Assembly: GCF_021601385.1 (NCBI RefSeq)
Contig: NZ_BQHO01000043.1
Location: forward strand, 1-40,487
Reading direction: 5' to 3'
Length of the DNA stretch: 40,487 nt
DNA from: Pseudomonas parasichuanensis
Lineage (GTDB): Bacteria; Pseudomonadota; Gammaproteobacteria; Pseudomonadales; Pseudomonadaceae
Numbering within the stretch: the stretch's first letter is position 1; the number at the start of each line of letters is the position of its first letter. Below are positions 9,198-18,025 of this stretch, piece by piece. The position numbers and the translations under genes were made by a program. The notes below the pieces were generated by a model. That model was not told the origin of the DNA. It saw only the letters and a list, made by a program, of their open reading frames with translations, and ran no database searches.

Positions 9198-10154
9198 ATG
9201 ACGACCAATACCCCTCCGACTTCCGGCGTACAGCTGATCGAAGTCGCGCCGGAGCTTGCCGGCCAACGCATCGACAATTTCCTCATCACGGCCCTCAAGG
9301 GCGTGCCCAAGACCTTGGTCTACCGCATCCTGCGCAAGGGTGAGGTGCGGGTCAACAAAGGGCGGATCAAACCTGAATACAAGCTGCAGGCTGGCGATAT
9401 CGTTCGCGTGCCGCCGGTGCGCCTGCCTGAGCGCGACGAGCCGGCGCCCGTGGCCCAGGGGCTGCTGCAGCGCCTGGAAGCCGCCATCGTCTATGAAGAC
9501 AAGGCGCTGATCGTGATGAACAAGCCGTCCGGCATTGCCGTGCATGGCGGCAGTGGCTTGAGTTTCGGGGTGATCGAGGCGCTGCGCCAGTTGCGCCCTG
9601 ATGCCAAGGAGCTGGAGCTGGTGCATCGCCTGGACCGCGACACCTCGGGCCTGCTGATGATCGCCAAGAAACGCAGCATGCTGCGCCACCTGCATGCCGC
9701 CTTGCGCGGTGATGGCGTGGACAAGCGCTACATGGCGCTGGTGCGCGGCCATTGGCCGACCTCGAAGAAGCAGGTCAATGCACCGCTGCAGAAGAGCAAC
9801 CTGCGCTCGGGCGAGCGCATGGTCGAGGTGAGCGACGAAGGCAAGGAGGCGCTGACGATGTTCCGCGTGCTGCGTCGTTTCGGCGAATTCGCCACCATCG
9901 TCGAGGCGCGGCCGATTACCGGGCGTACCCACCAGATCCGTGTGCACACCCTGCATGCCGGGCACATGATCGCCGGCGACAGCAAATACGGCGATGAAGA
10001 TTTCAGCCGCGAGATTCGCGAGCTGGGCGGCAAGCGCCTGTTCCTGCATGCCTATCAGCTCACCGTGCCGCTGCCTGATGGCGGTGAGCTCAAGCTCGAG
10101 GCGCCGGTGGATGAAGTGTGGGCCAAGACCGTGGAGCGCCTGAGCGCGACCTGA
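9198..10154 (+). CDS. rluC: 23S rRNA pseudouridine synthase RluC
   Basis: RluC converts three uridines of 23S rRNA (955, 2504 and 2580 in E. coli numbering) to pseudouridine. The protein is 318 aa from ATG 9198. It has an N-terminal S4 RNA-binding domain ([22 protein letters not shown] onward) and a PseudoU_synth_2 domain with the catalytic aspartate in [16 protein letters not shown], then [11 protein letters not shown]. There is no Shine-Dalgarno sequence before ATG 9198, and the -10 element sits only 6 bp upstream, so the mRNA may be leaderless. rluC divergent from rne is a common gammaproteobacterial arrangement. The HAD gene follows after 3 nt. Confidence 0.95.
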   Translation: MTTNTPPTSGVQLIEVAPELAGQRIDNFLITALKGVPKTLVYRILRKGEVRVNKGRIKPEYKLQAGDIVRVPPVRLPERDEPAPVAQGLLQRLEAAIVYEDKALIVMNKPSGIAVHGGSGLSFGVIEALRQLRPDAKELELVHRLDRDTSGLLMIAKKRSMLRHLHAALRGDGVDKRYMALVRGHWPTSKKQVNAPLQKSNLRSGERMVEVSDEGKEALTMFRVLRRFGEFATIVEARPITGRTHQIRVHTLHAGHMIAGDSKYGDEDFSREIRELGGKRLFLHAYQLTVPLPDGGELKLEAPVDEVWAKTVERLSAT

Positions 10155-10157
10155 CCT

Positions 10158-10838
10158 ATGAACAAGCGTTATGAGCTGCTGATCTTCGACTGGGACGGCA
10201 CCTTGGCCGATTCCATCGGCCGTATCGTCGAGGCCATGAACGTGGCGGCCGGACGCGCCGGTGAGGCACCCTGCAGCGAGGAGGCGATCAAGGGCATTAT
10301 TGGCCTGGCGTTGGACGAGGCGATCGCCACGTTGTACCCGCACCTTGATACCGTGCAGGTGCAGGCTTTTCGTCAGCATTACGCCGATGTCTACATGGCG
10401 CTGGATCAGCAGCCTTCGCCGCTTTTCGAAGGTGTGGTTGAGTCCCTCGAGGCCTTCCGCGTCGAGGGCTACCGCTTGGCGGTAGCCACCGGCAAGGCGC
10501 GTCGCGGGCTGGATCGGGTGCTCAAGGCCAACGGCTGGGAAGATTATTTCGACATCACTCGCGGCGCCGACGAGACCCGTGGCAAGCCGCACCCGTTGAT
10601 GCTCGAGGAAATCCTCGCCCATTGCCAGGTCGAACCCGGGCGGGCGTTGATGATCGGCGATTCGGCCTTCGACCTGCAGATGGCCAGCAATGCGGGCATG
10701 CACTCGGTGGCGGTCGGCTATGGTGCGATGTCGCTGCAGGCCCTGGCCGAGTTCGGGCCGCAAGTGTGTATCGAGCATTTCTCTCAATTGCGCGAATGGC
10801 TGGCCAGTGGCGCGCAACTCAATTTCCAGGGTAGGTGA
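10158..10838 (+). CDS. HAD-IA family hydrolase (phosphoglycolate phosphatase-like)
   Basis: This is a haloacid-dehalogenase-superfamily phosphatase of 226 aa. Motif I is IFDWDGTLADS (about residues 8-18) with both aspartates, motif II the threonine in LAVATGKAR, motif III lysine in GKPHP, and motif IV MIGDSAFDLQMA. A helical cap lies between motifs I and II, as in Gph-like enzymes. The real substrate is unknown; the WD variant of motif I and the position after rluC mark the YjjG/Gph-like genes of this locus. It is separated from rluC by 3 nt and probably cotranscribed with it and sppA. Confidence 0.88.
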   Translation: MNKRYELLIFDWDGTLADSIGRIVEAMNVAAGRAGEAPCSEEAIKGIIGLALDEAIATLYPHLDTVQVQAFRQHYADVYMALDQQPSPLFEGVVESLEAFRVEGYRLAVATGKARRGLDRVLKANGWEDYFDITRGADETRGKPHPLMLEEILAHCQVEPGRALMIGDSAFDLQMASNAGMHSVAVGYGAMSLQALAEFGPQVCIEHFSQLREWLASGAQLNFQGR

Positions 10839-10840
10839 GC

Positions 10841-11824
10841 ATGGCTGACGAGTGGAAAGCCCCCGAGTCTGAAGACAACGAAGAGCGCAAGAGCTGGAAG
10901 CTGCTGGAGAAGACGTTGCTGGCGGGCGTCCAGGAGCAGCGCCGGGCGCGGCGTTGGGGCATCTTTTTCAAGTTGCTGACCTTTATCTACCTGTTCGGCA
11001 TGCTGGTGCTGTTCACGCCGCTGCTGGATGTGGACAAGGCCGCTACGCGCAGTGCCAGCCACACGGCGCTGGTCGAGGTGCGCGGGGTGATCGCCGATCA
11101 GGAGCCTGCTGGCGCCGACAACATCGTCAAGGGGTTGCGCGAGGCGTTCAAGGATTCGAAAACCAAGGGTGTGATCCTGCGTATCAACAGCCCGGGCGGC
11201 AGCCCGGTGCAGTCGGGTTACATCTATGACGAAATTCGCCGCCTGCGCGCCGAATACCCGGCCATCAAGCTGTATGCGGTCATTACCGACCTGGGCGCCT
11301 CCGGCGCCTACTACATTGCCAGCGCCGCCGATGAAATCTATGCCGACAAGGCCAGCCTGGTTGGCTCGATTGGTGTGACGGCTGCGGGTTATGGCTTCGT
11401 CGGCACCATGGACAAGCTGGGCGTCGAGCGCCGTACCTACACGGCGGGTGAGCACAAGGCCTTTCTCGATCCGTTCTCGCCGCAGAAGCCGGAAGAGACT
11501 GCGTTCTGGCAGGGGGTGCTGGATACCACGCATCGCCAGTTCATTGCCATGGTCAAGCAGGGGCGGGGCGAGCGCCTGAAGGACAAGGATCATCCTGAGC
11601 TGTTCAGTGGCTTGATCTGGTCCGGCGAGCAGGCCAAGGAGCTGGGGTTGGTGGATGGGTTGGGCAGTGCCAGCTATGTGGCTCGGGAGGTCATCGGTGA
11701 GAAGGAGCTGGTGGACTTCACGGTACAGGAGTCGCCGTTCGATCGTTTTTCCAAGCGCATCGGTGCCAGTGTGGCCGAGCGGCTGGCGATGTACATGGGC
11801 TTCCAGGGGCCTTCCCTGCGTTGA
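10841..11824 (+). CDS. sppA: Signal peptide peptidase SppA-type, S49 serine protease
   Basis: This membrane-anchored S49 peptidase is thought to degrade leftover signal peptides. The protein is 327 aa. It has a charged cytoplasmic N-terminus, a membrane helix at about residues 43-62 (FFKLLTFIYLFGMLVLF), then the periplasmic S49 domain. The block RINSPGGSPVQSGYI and the nucleophile region LGASGAYYIASAADEIYAD are intact, and GSIGV follows. It is the short single-domain form, not the double-domain E. coli SppA. I chose ATG 10841 over the in-frame GTG 10835 because AGGGTAGG is better spaced for it. Confidence 0.9.
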   Translation: MADEWKAPESEDNEERKSWKLLEKTLLAGVQEQRRARRWGIFFKLLTFIYLFGMLVLFTPLLDVDKAATRSASHTALVEVRGVIADQEPAGADNIVKGLREAFKDSKTKGVILRINSPGGSPVQSGYIYDEIRRLRAEYPAIKLYAVITDLGASGAYYIASAADEIYADKASLVGSIGVTAAGYGFVGTMDKLGVERRTYTAGEHKAFLDPFSPQKPEETAFWQGVLDTTHRQFIAMVKQGRGERLKDKDHPELFSGLIWSGEQAKELGLVDGLGSASYVAREVIGEKELVDFTVQESPFDRFSKRIGASVAERLAMYMGFQGPSLR

Positions 11825-11846
11825 TCTGACGCCAGCGTGGCATTTA

Positions 11847-11892
11847 TCGCGGGGCAAGTCGCATCGGTGTGCCGATGCGACTTGCCCCGCGA
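11847..11892. terminator. Perfect 21-bp-stem hairpin (REP-like) between convergent sppA and maf
   Basis: TCGCGGGGCAAGTCGCATCG (from 11847) and its exact complement ending at 11892 flank a TGTG loop. Both neighbouring genes point towards it, and TGCGTTTT follows on the plus strand. It probably acts as a shared terminator. Its base content (CGCGGGGCAAG) also resembles a P. putida REP arm. Confidence 0.7.
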
Positions 11893-11899
11893 TGCGTTT

Positions 11900-12479
11900 T
11901 CAGGGCACCTGCACGCCTTCCTTGTGCAGCATGTCCACCAGCCGAATCAGCGGCAGCCCGATCAGGCTGGTGGCGTCGCAGCCGTGGGTGCTCTGGAACA
12001 GGCTCACGCCCAATCCCTCCGCCTTGAAGCTCCCTGCGCAATCCAGTGGCTGCTCGGCCTTCACGTAGCGCTCCACGCGCTCACGATCCAGTTCGCGCAG
12101 GGTTACCGTGAATGGCACGCAATCGACCTGGCACTGGCCGGTGGCGCTGTTGAGCAGTGCCAGGCCGGTGAGGAAAGTGACCTGCTGGCCGCTCGCCTCC
12201 AGCAGTTGCTCGCAGGCGCGTTCGAAGGTGTGGGGTTTGCCGAGGATCTGCTCGCCGAGCACGGCCACCTGGTCGGAGCCGATGATCAGATGCGCCGGGT
12301 GGCGCCCTGCGAGCGCTTCGGCTTTTTGCCGGGCCAGGCGGCGAACCAGCTCGACGGCGGGCTCGTCGGGCAGCCGTTGCTCGTCTAGGTCGGGGCTTGC
12401 CCAGCTGAAGGGCAGGCGCAGGCGAGTGAGCAGTTCGCGCCGGTAGGGGGGAGCTGGAAGCCAGTAACAGAGGAAGCAT
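11900..12479 (-). pseudogene. maf: Maf/YceF family nucleotide pyrophosphatase, frameshifted near the start
   Basis: Maf-family proteins hydrolyse non-canonical or methylated nucleoside triphosphates (YceF prefers m7GTP). Reading from ATG 12479, which has AGGAG upstream, gives MLPLLLASSSP, the family N-terminus, and then runs out of frame. The continuation YRRELLTRLRLPFSW with all remaining family blocks (GSDQVAV, KPHTFERA, DCAGSFKAEGLG, GLPLIRLV) lies in the next frame. The switch falls in a run of six C on the coding strand (12446-12451); five C would restore a 192-aa protein. The alternative ATG at 12496 keeps the frame but gives an N-terminus unlike the family. It may be a sequencing error, a real mutation or slippage. 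Confidence 0.8.
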
Positions 12480-12537
12480 GATAGACTCCTGGTCAATTGC
12501 CCCTGGATTCTAACATGCGAGATGTGCCGAATTTCCT

Positions 12538-12566
12538 TTGACAGGGAGGGGGTGCATCCCTAGAAT
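12538..12566 (+). promoter_or_regulatory. Near-consensus sigma-70 promoter of yceD-rpmF
   Basis: TTGACA (12538-12543), a 17-bp spacer and TAGAAT (12561-12566). The start of transcription is expected at about 12572-12576, at or within four bases of the yceD ATG. Confidence 0.8.
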
Positions 12567-12575
12567 GCTGCGCCT

Positions 12576-13103
12576 ATGTTGAATGACCCGATTCCACCTC
12601 ACGTTGACCCGCGCAAATTAGCCGATCGAGGCGTAACCCTGAGTGGTTCGCTGCAACTCGCTGATTTGGAAAGACTCTGCGACCCGCTTTCCGACACTGT
12701 CGGTACGGTGCAGGCGAAGTTCGATTTTGAACGAGACGAACAGAAAGTTGTGGTTATCCACAGCGAGCTGGACGTCGAAGTCAAAATGGTTTGCCAGCGT
12801 TGTCTTGAGCTGGTCACCCTTCCAATCCACAGCGAATCTACTTACGCCGTGGTGAAGGAGGGTGCGAATACCCAGTCGTTGCCGAAAGGCTATGACGTGC
12901 TGGAACTGGGCGAAGATCCTTTGGATCTGCAGGCCCTGATCGAGGAAGAGCTTCTGCTCGCCCTGCCGATCGTGCCTGCTCATCATCCGGAAGAATGCCA
13001 GCAGCCGGCGGGCGCAGATGAGCCCGAGCCGAGCAAGGACGAGGTATCGCGGTCCAACCCGTTCAGTGTATTGGCGCAGTTAAAGCGTGACCCAAACGTT
13101 TAG
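12576..13103 (+). CDS. yceD: YceD family protein (DUF177), 23S rRNA accumulation protein
   Basis: This is a 175-aa member of the DUF177/YceD family, which sits before rpmF in most bacteria and is required for normal 23S rRNA levels in E. coli and plants; its biochemistry is unresolved. The family core with the paired-cysteine region is reduced to VKMVCQRCLELVTLP (CxxC), followed by the acidic block LDLQALIEEELLLALPIVPAHH. ATG 12576 agrees with the family N-terminus (MLNDPIPPHVDPRKLAD). No ribosome site precedes it and the promoter is only 9 bp upstream, so translation is probably leaderless. rpmF follows after 13 nt. Confidence 0.9.
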   Translation: MLNDPIPPHVDPRKLADRGVTLSGSLQLADLERLCDPLSDTVGTVQAKFDFERDEQKVVVIHSELDVEVKMVCQRCLELVTLPIHSESTYAVVKEGANTQSLPKGYDVLELGEDPLDLQALIEEELLLALPIVPAHHPEECQQPAGADEPEPSKDEVSRSNPFSVLAQLKRDPNV

Positions 13104-13116
13104 GAGTTAATCAATT

Positions 13117-13299
13117 ATGGCTGTTCAGCAGAACAAAAAATCCCGCTCTGCCCGTGACATGCGCCGTTCGCACGACGCCCTGTCGGAAAACGCCCTGTCG
13201 GTAGAGAAGAGCACCGGTGAAGTACACCTGCGTCACCACGTTTCGCCAGAAGGCGTATACCGTGGTCGCAAAGTGATCGACAAGGGCGCTGACGAGTAA
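13117..13299 (+). CDS. rpmF: 50S ribosomal protein bL32
   Basis: A 60-aa ribosomal large-subunit protein with the standard N-terminus [20 protein letters not shown] and the block [17 protein letters not shown]. It is the cysteine-free form, as in E. coli, so it needs no zinc. TAGGAG upstream is a good ribosome site. It lies between yceD and plsX in the conserved ribosome/lipid operon. Confidence 0.97.
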   Translation: MAVQQNKKSRSARDMRRSHDALSENALSVEKSTGEVHLRHHVSPEGVYRGRKVIDKGADE

Positions 13300-13302
13300 T
13301 CC

Positions 13303-14313
13303 TTGTCCGCTCAGATCATCGCGATCGACGCAATGGGCGGGGACTTCGGTCCCCGCAGCATTGTCCAGGCTAGCCTAGCCTGCCTTTCGGCTACTCCCTC
13401 GCTGCACCTGACCCTCGTCGGTCAACCCTCCCTTCTTGAAGAGCTTGTCAGCGGCCAATCGGCTGCGGATCGCGCGCGCCTGCAAATTGTTGCGGCCAGT
13501 GAAGTGGTGGGCATGGACGAGCGGCCGTCGCAGGCGTTGCGCGGCAAGCCCGACTCGTCGATGCGCATCGCCCTCGAACTGGTGCGTGACGGCAAGGCCC
13601 AGGCCTGCGTCAGTGCCGGTAATACCGGCGCGCTCATGGCGTTGTCGCGTTTTGTGCTTAAGACCTTGCCCGGCATCGATCGCCCGGCGATGGTGGCGGC
13701 GATCCCGACCCAGGCGGGCTACTGCCAGTTGCTCGACCTGGGCGCCAATGTCGACTGCAGTGCCGAAAACCTCTACCAGTTCGCGGTGATGGGGTCGGTG
13801 GCTGCCCAGGCGCTGGGGGTTCATCGCCCGCGGGTGGCGCTGCTCAACATCGGCACCGAAGACATCAAGGGCAATCAGCAGGTCAAGCTGGCCGCCAGTT
13901 TGCTGCAGAACGCACGTGGCCTGAACTACATCGGTTTTGTCGAGGGTGACGGCCTGTACCGCGGCGAGGCGGATGTGGTGGTGTGCGACGGTTTTGTCGG
14001 CAATATCCTGCTCAAGTCCAGCGAAGGCCTGGCGACCATGATCGGTGCGCGTATCGAGGCGCTGTTCCGTGGCGGAGTGCTGGCGCGCGCTGCCGGCGCC
14101 ATGGCCATGCCATTGCTCAAGCGCCTGCAGGCCGACCTGGCGCCGGCGCGGCACAATGGTGCAAGCTTCCTCGGGCTGCAGGGTATCGTCATCAAGAGTC
14201 ACGGCTCGGCAGGCGTGCAGGGTTTCCAGAGCGCCATCCAGCGTGCGCTGATCGAGATCCAGGAGAACTTGCCGCAGCGCCTGCATGGCCGGCTCGAGGA
14301 TTTGTTGCCGTAG
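13303..14313 (+). CDS. plsX: Phosphate acyltransferase PlsX
   Basis: PlsX converts acyl-ACP to acyl-phosphate, the first step of the PlsX/PlsY route to phosphatidic acid; it is a peripheral membrane enzyme. The protein is 336 aa. It starts with [18 protein letters not shown], the family N-terminus, which demands the TTG codon at 13303, only 3 nt after rpmF; no ATG or GTG fits. Other conserved blocks are [20 protein letters not shown] and [12 protein letters not shown]. The TTG start and weak ribosome site may hold its level low relative to the ribosomal protein ahead of it. Confidence 0.95.
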   Translation: MSAQIIAIDAMGGDFGPRSIVQASLACLSATPSLHLTLVGQPSLLEELVSGQSAADRARLQIVAASEVVGMDERPSQALRGKPDSSMRIALELVRDGKAQACVSAGNTGALMALSRFVLKTLPGIDRPAMVAAIPTQAGYCQLLDLGANVDCSAENLYQFAVMGSVAAQALGVHRPRVALLNIGTEDIKGNQQVKLAASLLQNARGLNYIGFVEGDGLYRGEADVVVCDGFVGNILLKSSEGLATMIGARIEALFRGGVLARAAGAMAMPLLKRLQADLAPARHNGASFLGLQGIVIKSHGSAGVQGFQSAIQRALIEIQENLPQRLHGRLEDLLP

Positions 14314-14469
14314 TGGCTGTGCGGGAAAAACAAAGACTTTGGGCATATCGCCCATGAAGTGCTTAAATGTGACCGCTTGGTCCGCCGCTCCATCCAAGTT
14401 TTCAGATTTCGCGCTCGGCCTGTGGCCCGGCGCACCCTATCCGACGACAAGATCATAAGGGCTTGTTCA

Positions 14470-15408
14470 ATGTCTGCATCCCTCGCATTCGTCTTTCCCG
14501 GTCAAGGTTCCCAATCGCTGGGCATGCTCGCCGAGCTCGGCGCTGAAAAGCCGGTAATCGTCGAAACCTTCAAGGAAGCTTCCGAGGCTCTGGGCTACGA
14601 CCTGTGGAAGTTGGTCCAGGAAGGTCCGGAAGAACAACTCAACCAAACCGACAAGACTCAGCCGGCCATCCTGACCGCCTCCATCGCCCTGTGGCGCCTG
14701 TGGCTGGACGAGGGCGGCGCGCAGCCGGCCTTCGTTTCGGGCCACAGCCTGGGTGAATACAGTGCCCTGGTCGCTGCCGGCAGCCTGTCGCTCAAGGACG
14801 CCGTTCGCCTGGTCGAGCGCCGCGGCCAGCTGATGCAGGAAGCCGTGCCGGCCGGTCATGGCGCCATGGCTGCCATCCTGGGCCTGGACGACGCTGTGGT
14901 GGTCGAGATCTGCGCCAAGGCTGCTGAAGATGAAGTGGTCAGCGCGGTGAACTTCAATTCGCCGGGCCAGGTCGTGATCGCCGGCAACAAGGCAGCTGTG
15001 GATCGCGCCATGGCGCTGTGCAAAGAGGCCGGCGCCAAGCGTGCCCTGCCGCTGGCGGTCAGCGTGCCGTCGCACTGTGCGCTGATGAAGCCCGCTGCCG
15101 AGCGCTTCGCCGAGTTCGTCAACGCCATCGAGTGGAAGGCCCCGCAGATTCCGGTGGTGCAGAACGTCACCGCCGCCATCGCCGCCGACCTCGATGCGCT
15201 CAAGCAGGACCTGCTGGCGCAGCTGTACCAGCCTGTGCGTTGGGTCGAATGCGTGCAGGCCCTGGCCGAGCGTGGCGCGGTGAACCTGGTCGAGTGCGGC
15301 CCGGGCAAGGTGCTGGCGGGCCTGAACAAGCGTTGCGCCGACGGCGTGACCACCTACAACCTCAACACCCCTGACGCCGTCGCCGCCACCCGCGCGGCGC
15401 TGGCCTGA
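14470..15408 (+). CDS. fabD: Malonyl-CoA:ACP transacylase FabD
   Basis: FabD loads malonyl from CoA onto ACP for type II fatty-acid synthesis. The protein is 312 aa, starting SASLAFVFPGQGSQSLGML. The active-site serine is in GHSLGEYSALVAAG (about residue 92), and the conserved QPAILTAS and NFNSPGQVVIAG blocks are present. ATG 14470 has AAGGGC upstream; open frame continues further upstream but without homology. A 156-nt gap separates it from plsX. It is followed by fabG after 16 nt. Confidence 0.96.
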   Translation: MSASLAFVFPGQGSQSLGMLAELGAEKPVIVETFKEASEALGYDLWKLVQEGPEEQLNQTDKTQPAILTASIALWRLWLDEGGAQPAFVSGHSLGEYSALVAAGSLSLKDAVRLVERRGQLMQEAVPAGHGAMAAILGLDDAVVVEICAKAAEDEVVSAVNFNSPGQVVIAGNKAAVDRAMALCKEAGAKRALPLAVSVPSHCALMKPAAERFAEFVNAIEWKAPQIPVVQNVTAAIAADLDALKQDLLAQLYQPVRWVECVQALAERGAVNLVECGPGKVLAGLNKRCADGVTTYNLNTPDAVAATRAALA

Positions 15409-15424
15409 ATCTGGAGACGCTTGC

Positions 15425-16165
15425 ATGAGCCTGCAAGGTAAAGTTGCACTGGTTACCGGCGCCAGCCGTGGCATCGGCCAGGCCATTGCCCTCGAACTCG
15501 GTCGCCAAGGCGCCATCGTCATCGGCACCGCCACGTCGGCCTCCGGTGCCGAGCGTATCGCCGCCACGCTCAAGGAGCATGGCGTCGCCGGTACTGGCAT
15601 GGAATTGAACGTGACCAGCGCAGACTCCGTGAATGCGGTACTGAGCGCAATCGGCGAGCAGTTCGGCGCCCCGGCCATCCTGGTCAACAACGCCGGCATC
15701 ACCCGCGACAACCTCATGCTGCGCATGAAGGACGACGAGTGGTTCGACGTGATCGACACCAACCTCAACAGCCTCTACCGTCTGTCCAAGGGCGTGCTGC
15801 GTGGCATGACCAAGGCTCGCTGGGGCCGTATCATCAGCATCGGCTCGGTGGTCGGTGCCATGGGTAACGCAGGTCAAGCCAACTACGCGGCCGCCAAGGC
15901 TGGCCTGGAAGGCTTCAGCCGCGCCCTGGCCCGTGAAGTGGGCTCGCGTGGTATCACCGTCAACTCGGTCACCCCGGGCTTCATCGACACCGACATGACC
16001 CGTGAACTGCCGGAAGCGCAGCGCGAAGCCCTGCAGAAAGAAATTCCGCTGGGCCGCCTGGGCCAGGCCGAAGAAATCGCGAAAGTGGTTTCGTTCCTGG
16101 CCTCCGAAGGTGCAGCCTATGTCACTGGCGCCACCGTGCCGGTGAACGGCGGGATGTACATGTAA
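15425..16165 (+). CDS. fabG: 3-oxoacyl-ACP reductase FabG
   Basis: FabG is the NADPH-dependent reductase of beta-ketoacyl-ACP in the fatty-acid elongation cycle. It is a 246-aa classical short-chain dehydrogenase. The cofactor motif is TGASRGIGQAIA (about residues 12-23), then NNAG and the catalytic serine in ISIGSVVG, YAAAK (Tyr-x-x-x-Lys), and TPGFIDTDMT. GGAG precedes ATG 15425. It lies in the fabD-fabG-acpP-fabF cluster in the usual order. Confidence 0.97.
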   Translation: MSLQGKVALVTGASRGIGQAIALELGRQGAIVIGTATSASGAERIAATLKEHGVAGTGMELNVTSADSVNAVLSAIGEQFGAPAILVNNAGITRDNLMLRMKDDEWFDVIDTNLNSLYRLSKGVLRGMTKARWGRIISIGSVVGAMGNAGQANYAAAKAGLEGFSRALAREVGSRGITVNSVTPGFIDTDMTRELPEAQREALQKEIPLGRLGQAEEIAKVVSFLASEGAAYVTGATVPVNGGMYM

Positions 16166-16369
16166 AAACCGCAATGCGATGTGACGGATTGCTTCAAAAA
16201 AGAGTCATACTCCGAGCTTAAAATCCGTTATAAAGCTGCAACCAGATTCCGGGCAGGGGGTTGGGTGACTTAGCTGAAGGCGTGTTCCGCTTGAAAAGCA
16301 GGCGTCTTTCTATAAACTTGGTCACCGGCCAGCTGCCTGACATATGTCCATTAGGAGTGAAAACTAGGT

Positions 16370-16606
16370 ATGAGCACCATCGAAGAACGCGTCAAGAAAA
16401 TCGTCGCCGAGCAACTGGGCGTCAAGGAAGAAGAAGTCAAAAACGAATCTTCCTTCGTTGAAGACCTGGGTGCCGACTCGCTTGACACCGTTGAGCTGGT
16501 GATGGCTCTGGAAGAGGAATTCGAGACCGAAATCCCTGACGAAGAAGCCGAGAAGATCACTACCGTTCAAGCTGCCATCGACTACGTCAACAGCCACCAG
16601 GGCTAA
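16370..16606 (+). CDS. acpP: Acyl carrier protein
   Basis: The central acyl carrier of fatty-acid synthesis, 78 aa and strongly acidic. The phosphopantetheine site is the serine in [15 protein letters not shown] (about residue 37). AGGAG lies well placed before ATG 16370. The 204 nt upstream hold no gene and probably an extra promoter. A weak candidate is TTGAAA (16291-16296) with TAAACT (16313-16318) at 16-bp spacing, consistent with the high level at which ACP is normally made. Confidence 0.98.
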   Translation: MSTIEERVKKIVAEQLGVKEEEVKNESSFVEDLGADSLDTVELVMALEEEFETEIPDEEAEKITTVQAAIDYVNSHQG

Positions 16607-16635
16607 GACGCTGTAGTCGACGCTTCTTGTCGGGG

Positions 16636-16672
16636 AAAACCGCACTGCCTTCGCTGGCGTGCGGTTTTTTCT
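16636..16672 (+). terminator. Rho-independent terminator after acpP
   Basis: AAAACCGCAC (16636-16645) and GTGCGGTTTT (16659-16668) form a stem followed by more T. It would limit read-through from the strongly expressed acpP into fabF. Confidence 0.85.
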
Positions 16673-16780
16673 TTGCGAGGCACCCGCGTCGTGTTGCGAG
16701 CCTTTAGAGCTTGTTGCCATTTCATTCCATTGCCTTGAATGCAATGGCAAGAAACTCTGTTATTGGAAAAGGAGAGTACT

Positions 16781-18025
16781 GTGTCGCGTAGACGCGTCGT
16801 GGTCACTGGTATGGGTATGCTGTCGCCACTGGGTACTGATGTACCGAGCACCTGGCAGGGCATTCTGGCTGGCCGCAGTGGCATTGGTCCGATCGAACAC
16901 ACGGACCTGTCTGCCTACTCCACCCGTTTTGGCGGCTCGGTGAAGGGCTTCGAGGTCGAGCAGTACCTGTCGGCCAAGGAAGCTCGCAAGCTCGACCTGT
17001 TCATTCAGTACGGCCTGGCAGCCGGTTTCCAGGCGGTGCGCAATGCTGGCCTGGAAGTCACCGACGCCAACCGTGAGCGCATTGGCGTGGCCATGGGCTC
17101 GGGGATCGGCGGCCTGACCAACATCGAAGAAACCAGCCGCACCCTGCACGAGCAGGGCCCGCGCCGCATTTCGCCGTTCTTCGTGCCAGGCTCGATCATC
17201 AACATGATCTCGGGCTTCCTGTCGATCCACCTGGGACTGCAGGGGCCGAACTACGCGATCGCCACCGCCTGCACCACGGGCACCCATTGCATCGGCATGG
17301 CCGCGCGCAATATCGCCTACGGCGAAGCGGACGTGATGATTGCCGGCGGTGCCGAAATGGCCGCCTGTGGCCTGGGCATGGGTGGCTTCGGCGCCTCGCG
17401 CGCACTGTCGACCCGCAACGATGAGCCGGCCCGCGCCAGCCGTCCGTGGGACAAGGGCCGTGACGGTTTCGTACTGTCCGACGGTGCCGGTGCCCTGGTG
17501 CTCGAAGAGCTGGAGCACGCCAAGGCACGCGGCGCGACCATCTATGCCGAGCTGGTCGGTTTCGGCATGAGCGGTGACGCCTACCACATGACCTCGCCGC
17601 CCGACTCGGGTGAAGGTGCTGCGCGCTGCATGGCCAACGCCCTGCGCGACGCCGGCATCGAGCCGCAAGCGGTCAGCTACATCAATGCCCACGGTACTTC
17701 GACCCCTGCTGGCGATATCGCCGAGGTAGCGGCGATCAAGCGCGTGTTCGGCGAGCATGCCTACAAGCTGGCAGTCAGCTCGACCAAGTCGATGACCGGC
17801 CACCTGCTGGGTGCCGCGGGTGCGGTGGAAGCGATCTTCAGCGTGCTGGCCATCAACAGCCAGATGGCGCCGCCGACCATCAACCTGGACGAGCCGGACG
17901 AAGGTTGCGACCTGGACTTCGTACCGCACCAGGCGCGCAGCATGCCGATCGACGTGGTGCTGTCCAACTCGTTCGGCTTCGGCGGGACCAACGGTTCGCT
18001 GGTGTTCCGCCGGTTCGCCGACTGA
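16781..18025 (+). CDS. fabF: 3-oxoacyl-ACP synthase II FabF
   Basis: FabF is the condensing enzyme that extends acyl-ACP with malonyl-ACP in the elongation cycle. The protein is 414 aa from GTG 16781, chosen for the ribosome site AAAGGAGA and the family N-terminus [17 protein letters not shown]. The catalytic triad is intact: Cys in [12 protein letters not shown] (about residue 164), His in [11 protein letters not shown] and His in [12 protein letters not shown]. Its stop overlaps the pabC start (TGATG). Confidence 0.97.
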   Translation: MSRRRVVVTGMGMLSPLGTDVPSTWQGILAGRSGIGPIEHTDLSAYSTRFGGSVKGFEVEQYLSAKEARKLDLFIQYGLAAGFQAVRNAGLEVTDANRERIGVAMGSGIGGLTNIEETSRTLHEQGPRRISPFFVPGSIINMISGFLSIHLGLQGPNYAIATACTTGTHCIGMAARNIAYGEADVMIAGGAEMAACGLGMGGFGASRALSTRNDEPARASRPWDKGRDGFVLSDGAGALVLEELEHAKARGATIYAELVGFGMSGDAYHMTSPPDSGEGAARCMANALRDAGIEPQAVSYINAHGTSTPAGDIAEVAAIKRVFGEHAYKLAVSSTKSMTGHLLGAAGAVEAIFSVLAINSQMAPPTINLDEPDEGCDLDFVPHQARSMPIDVVLSNSFGFGGTNGSLVFRRFAD

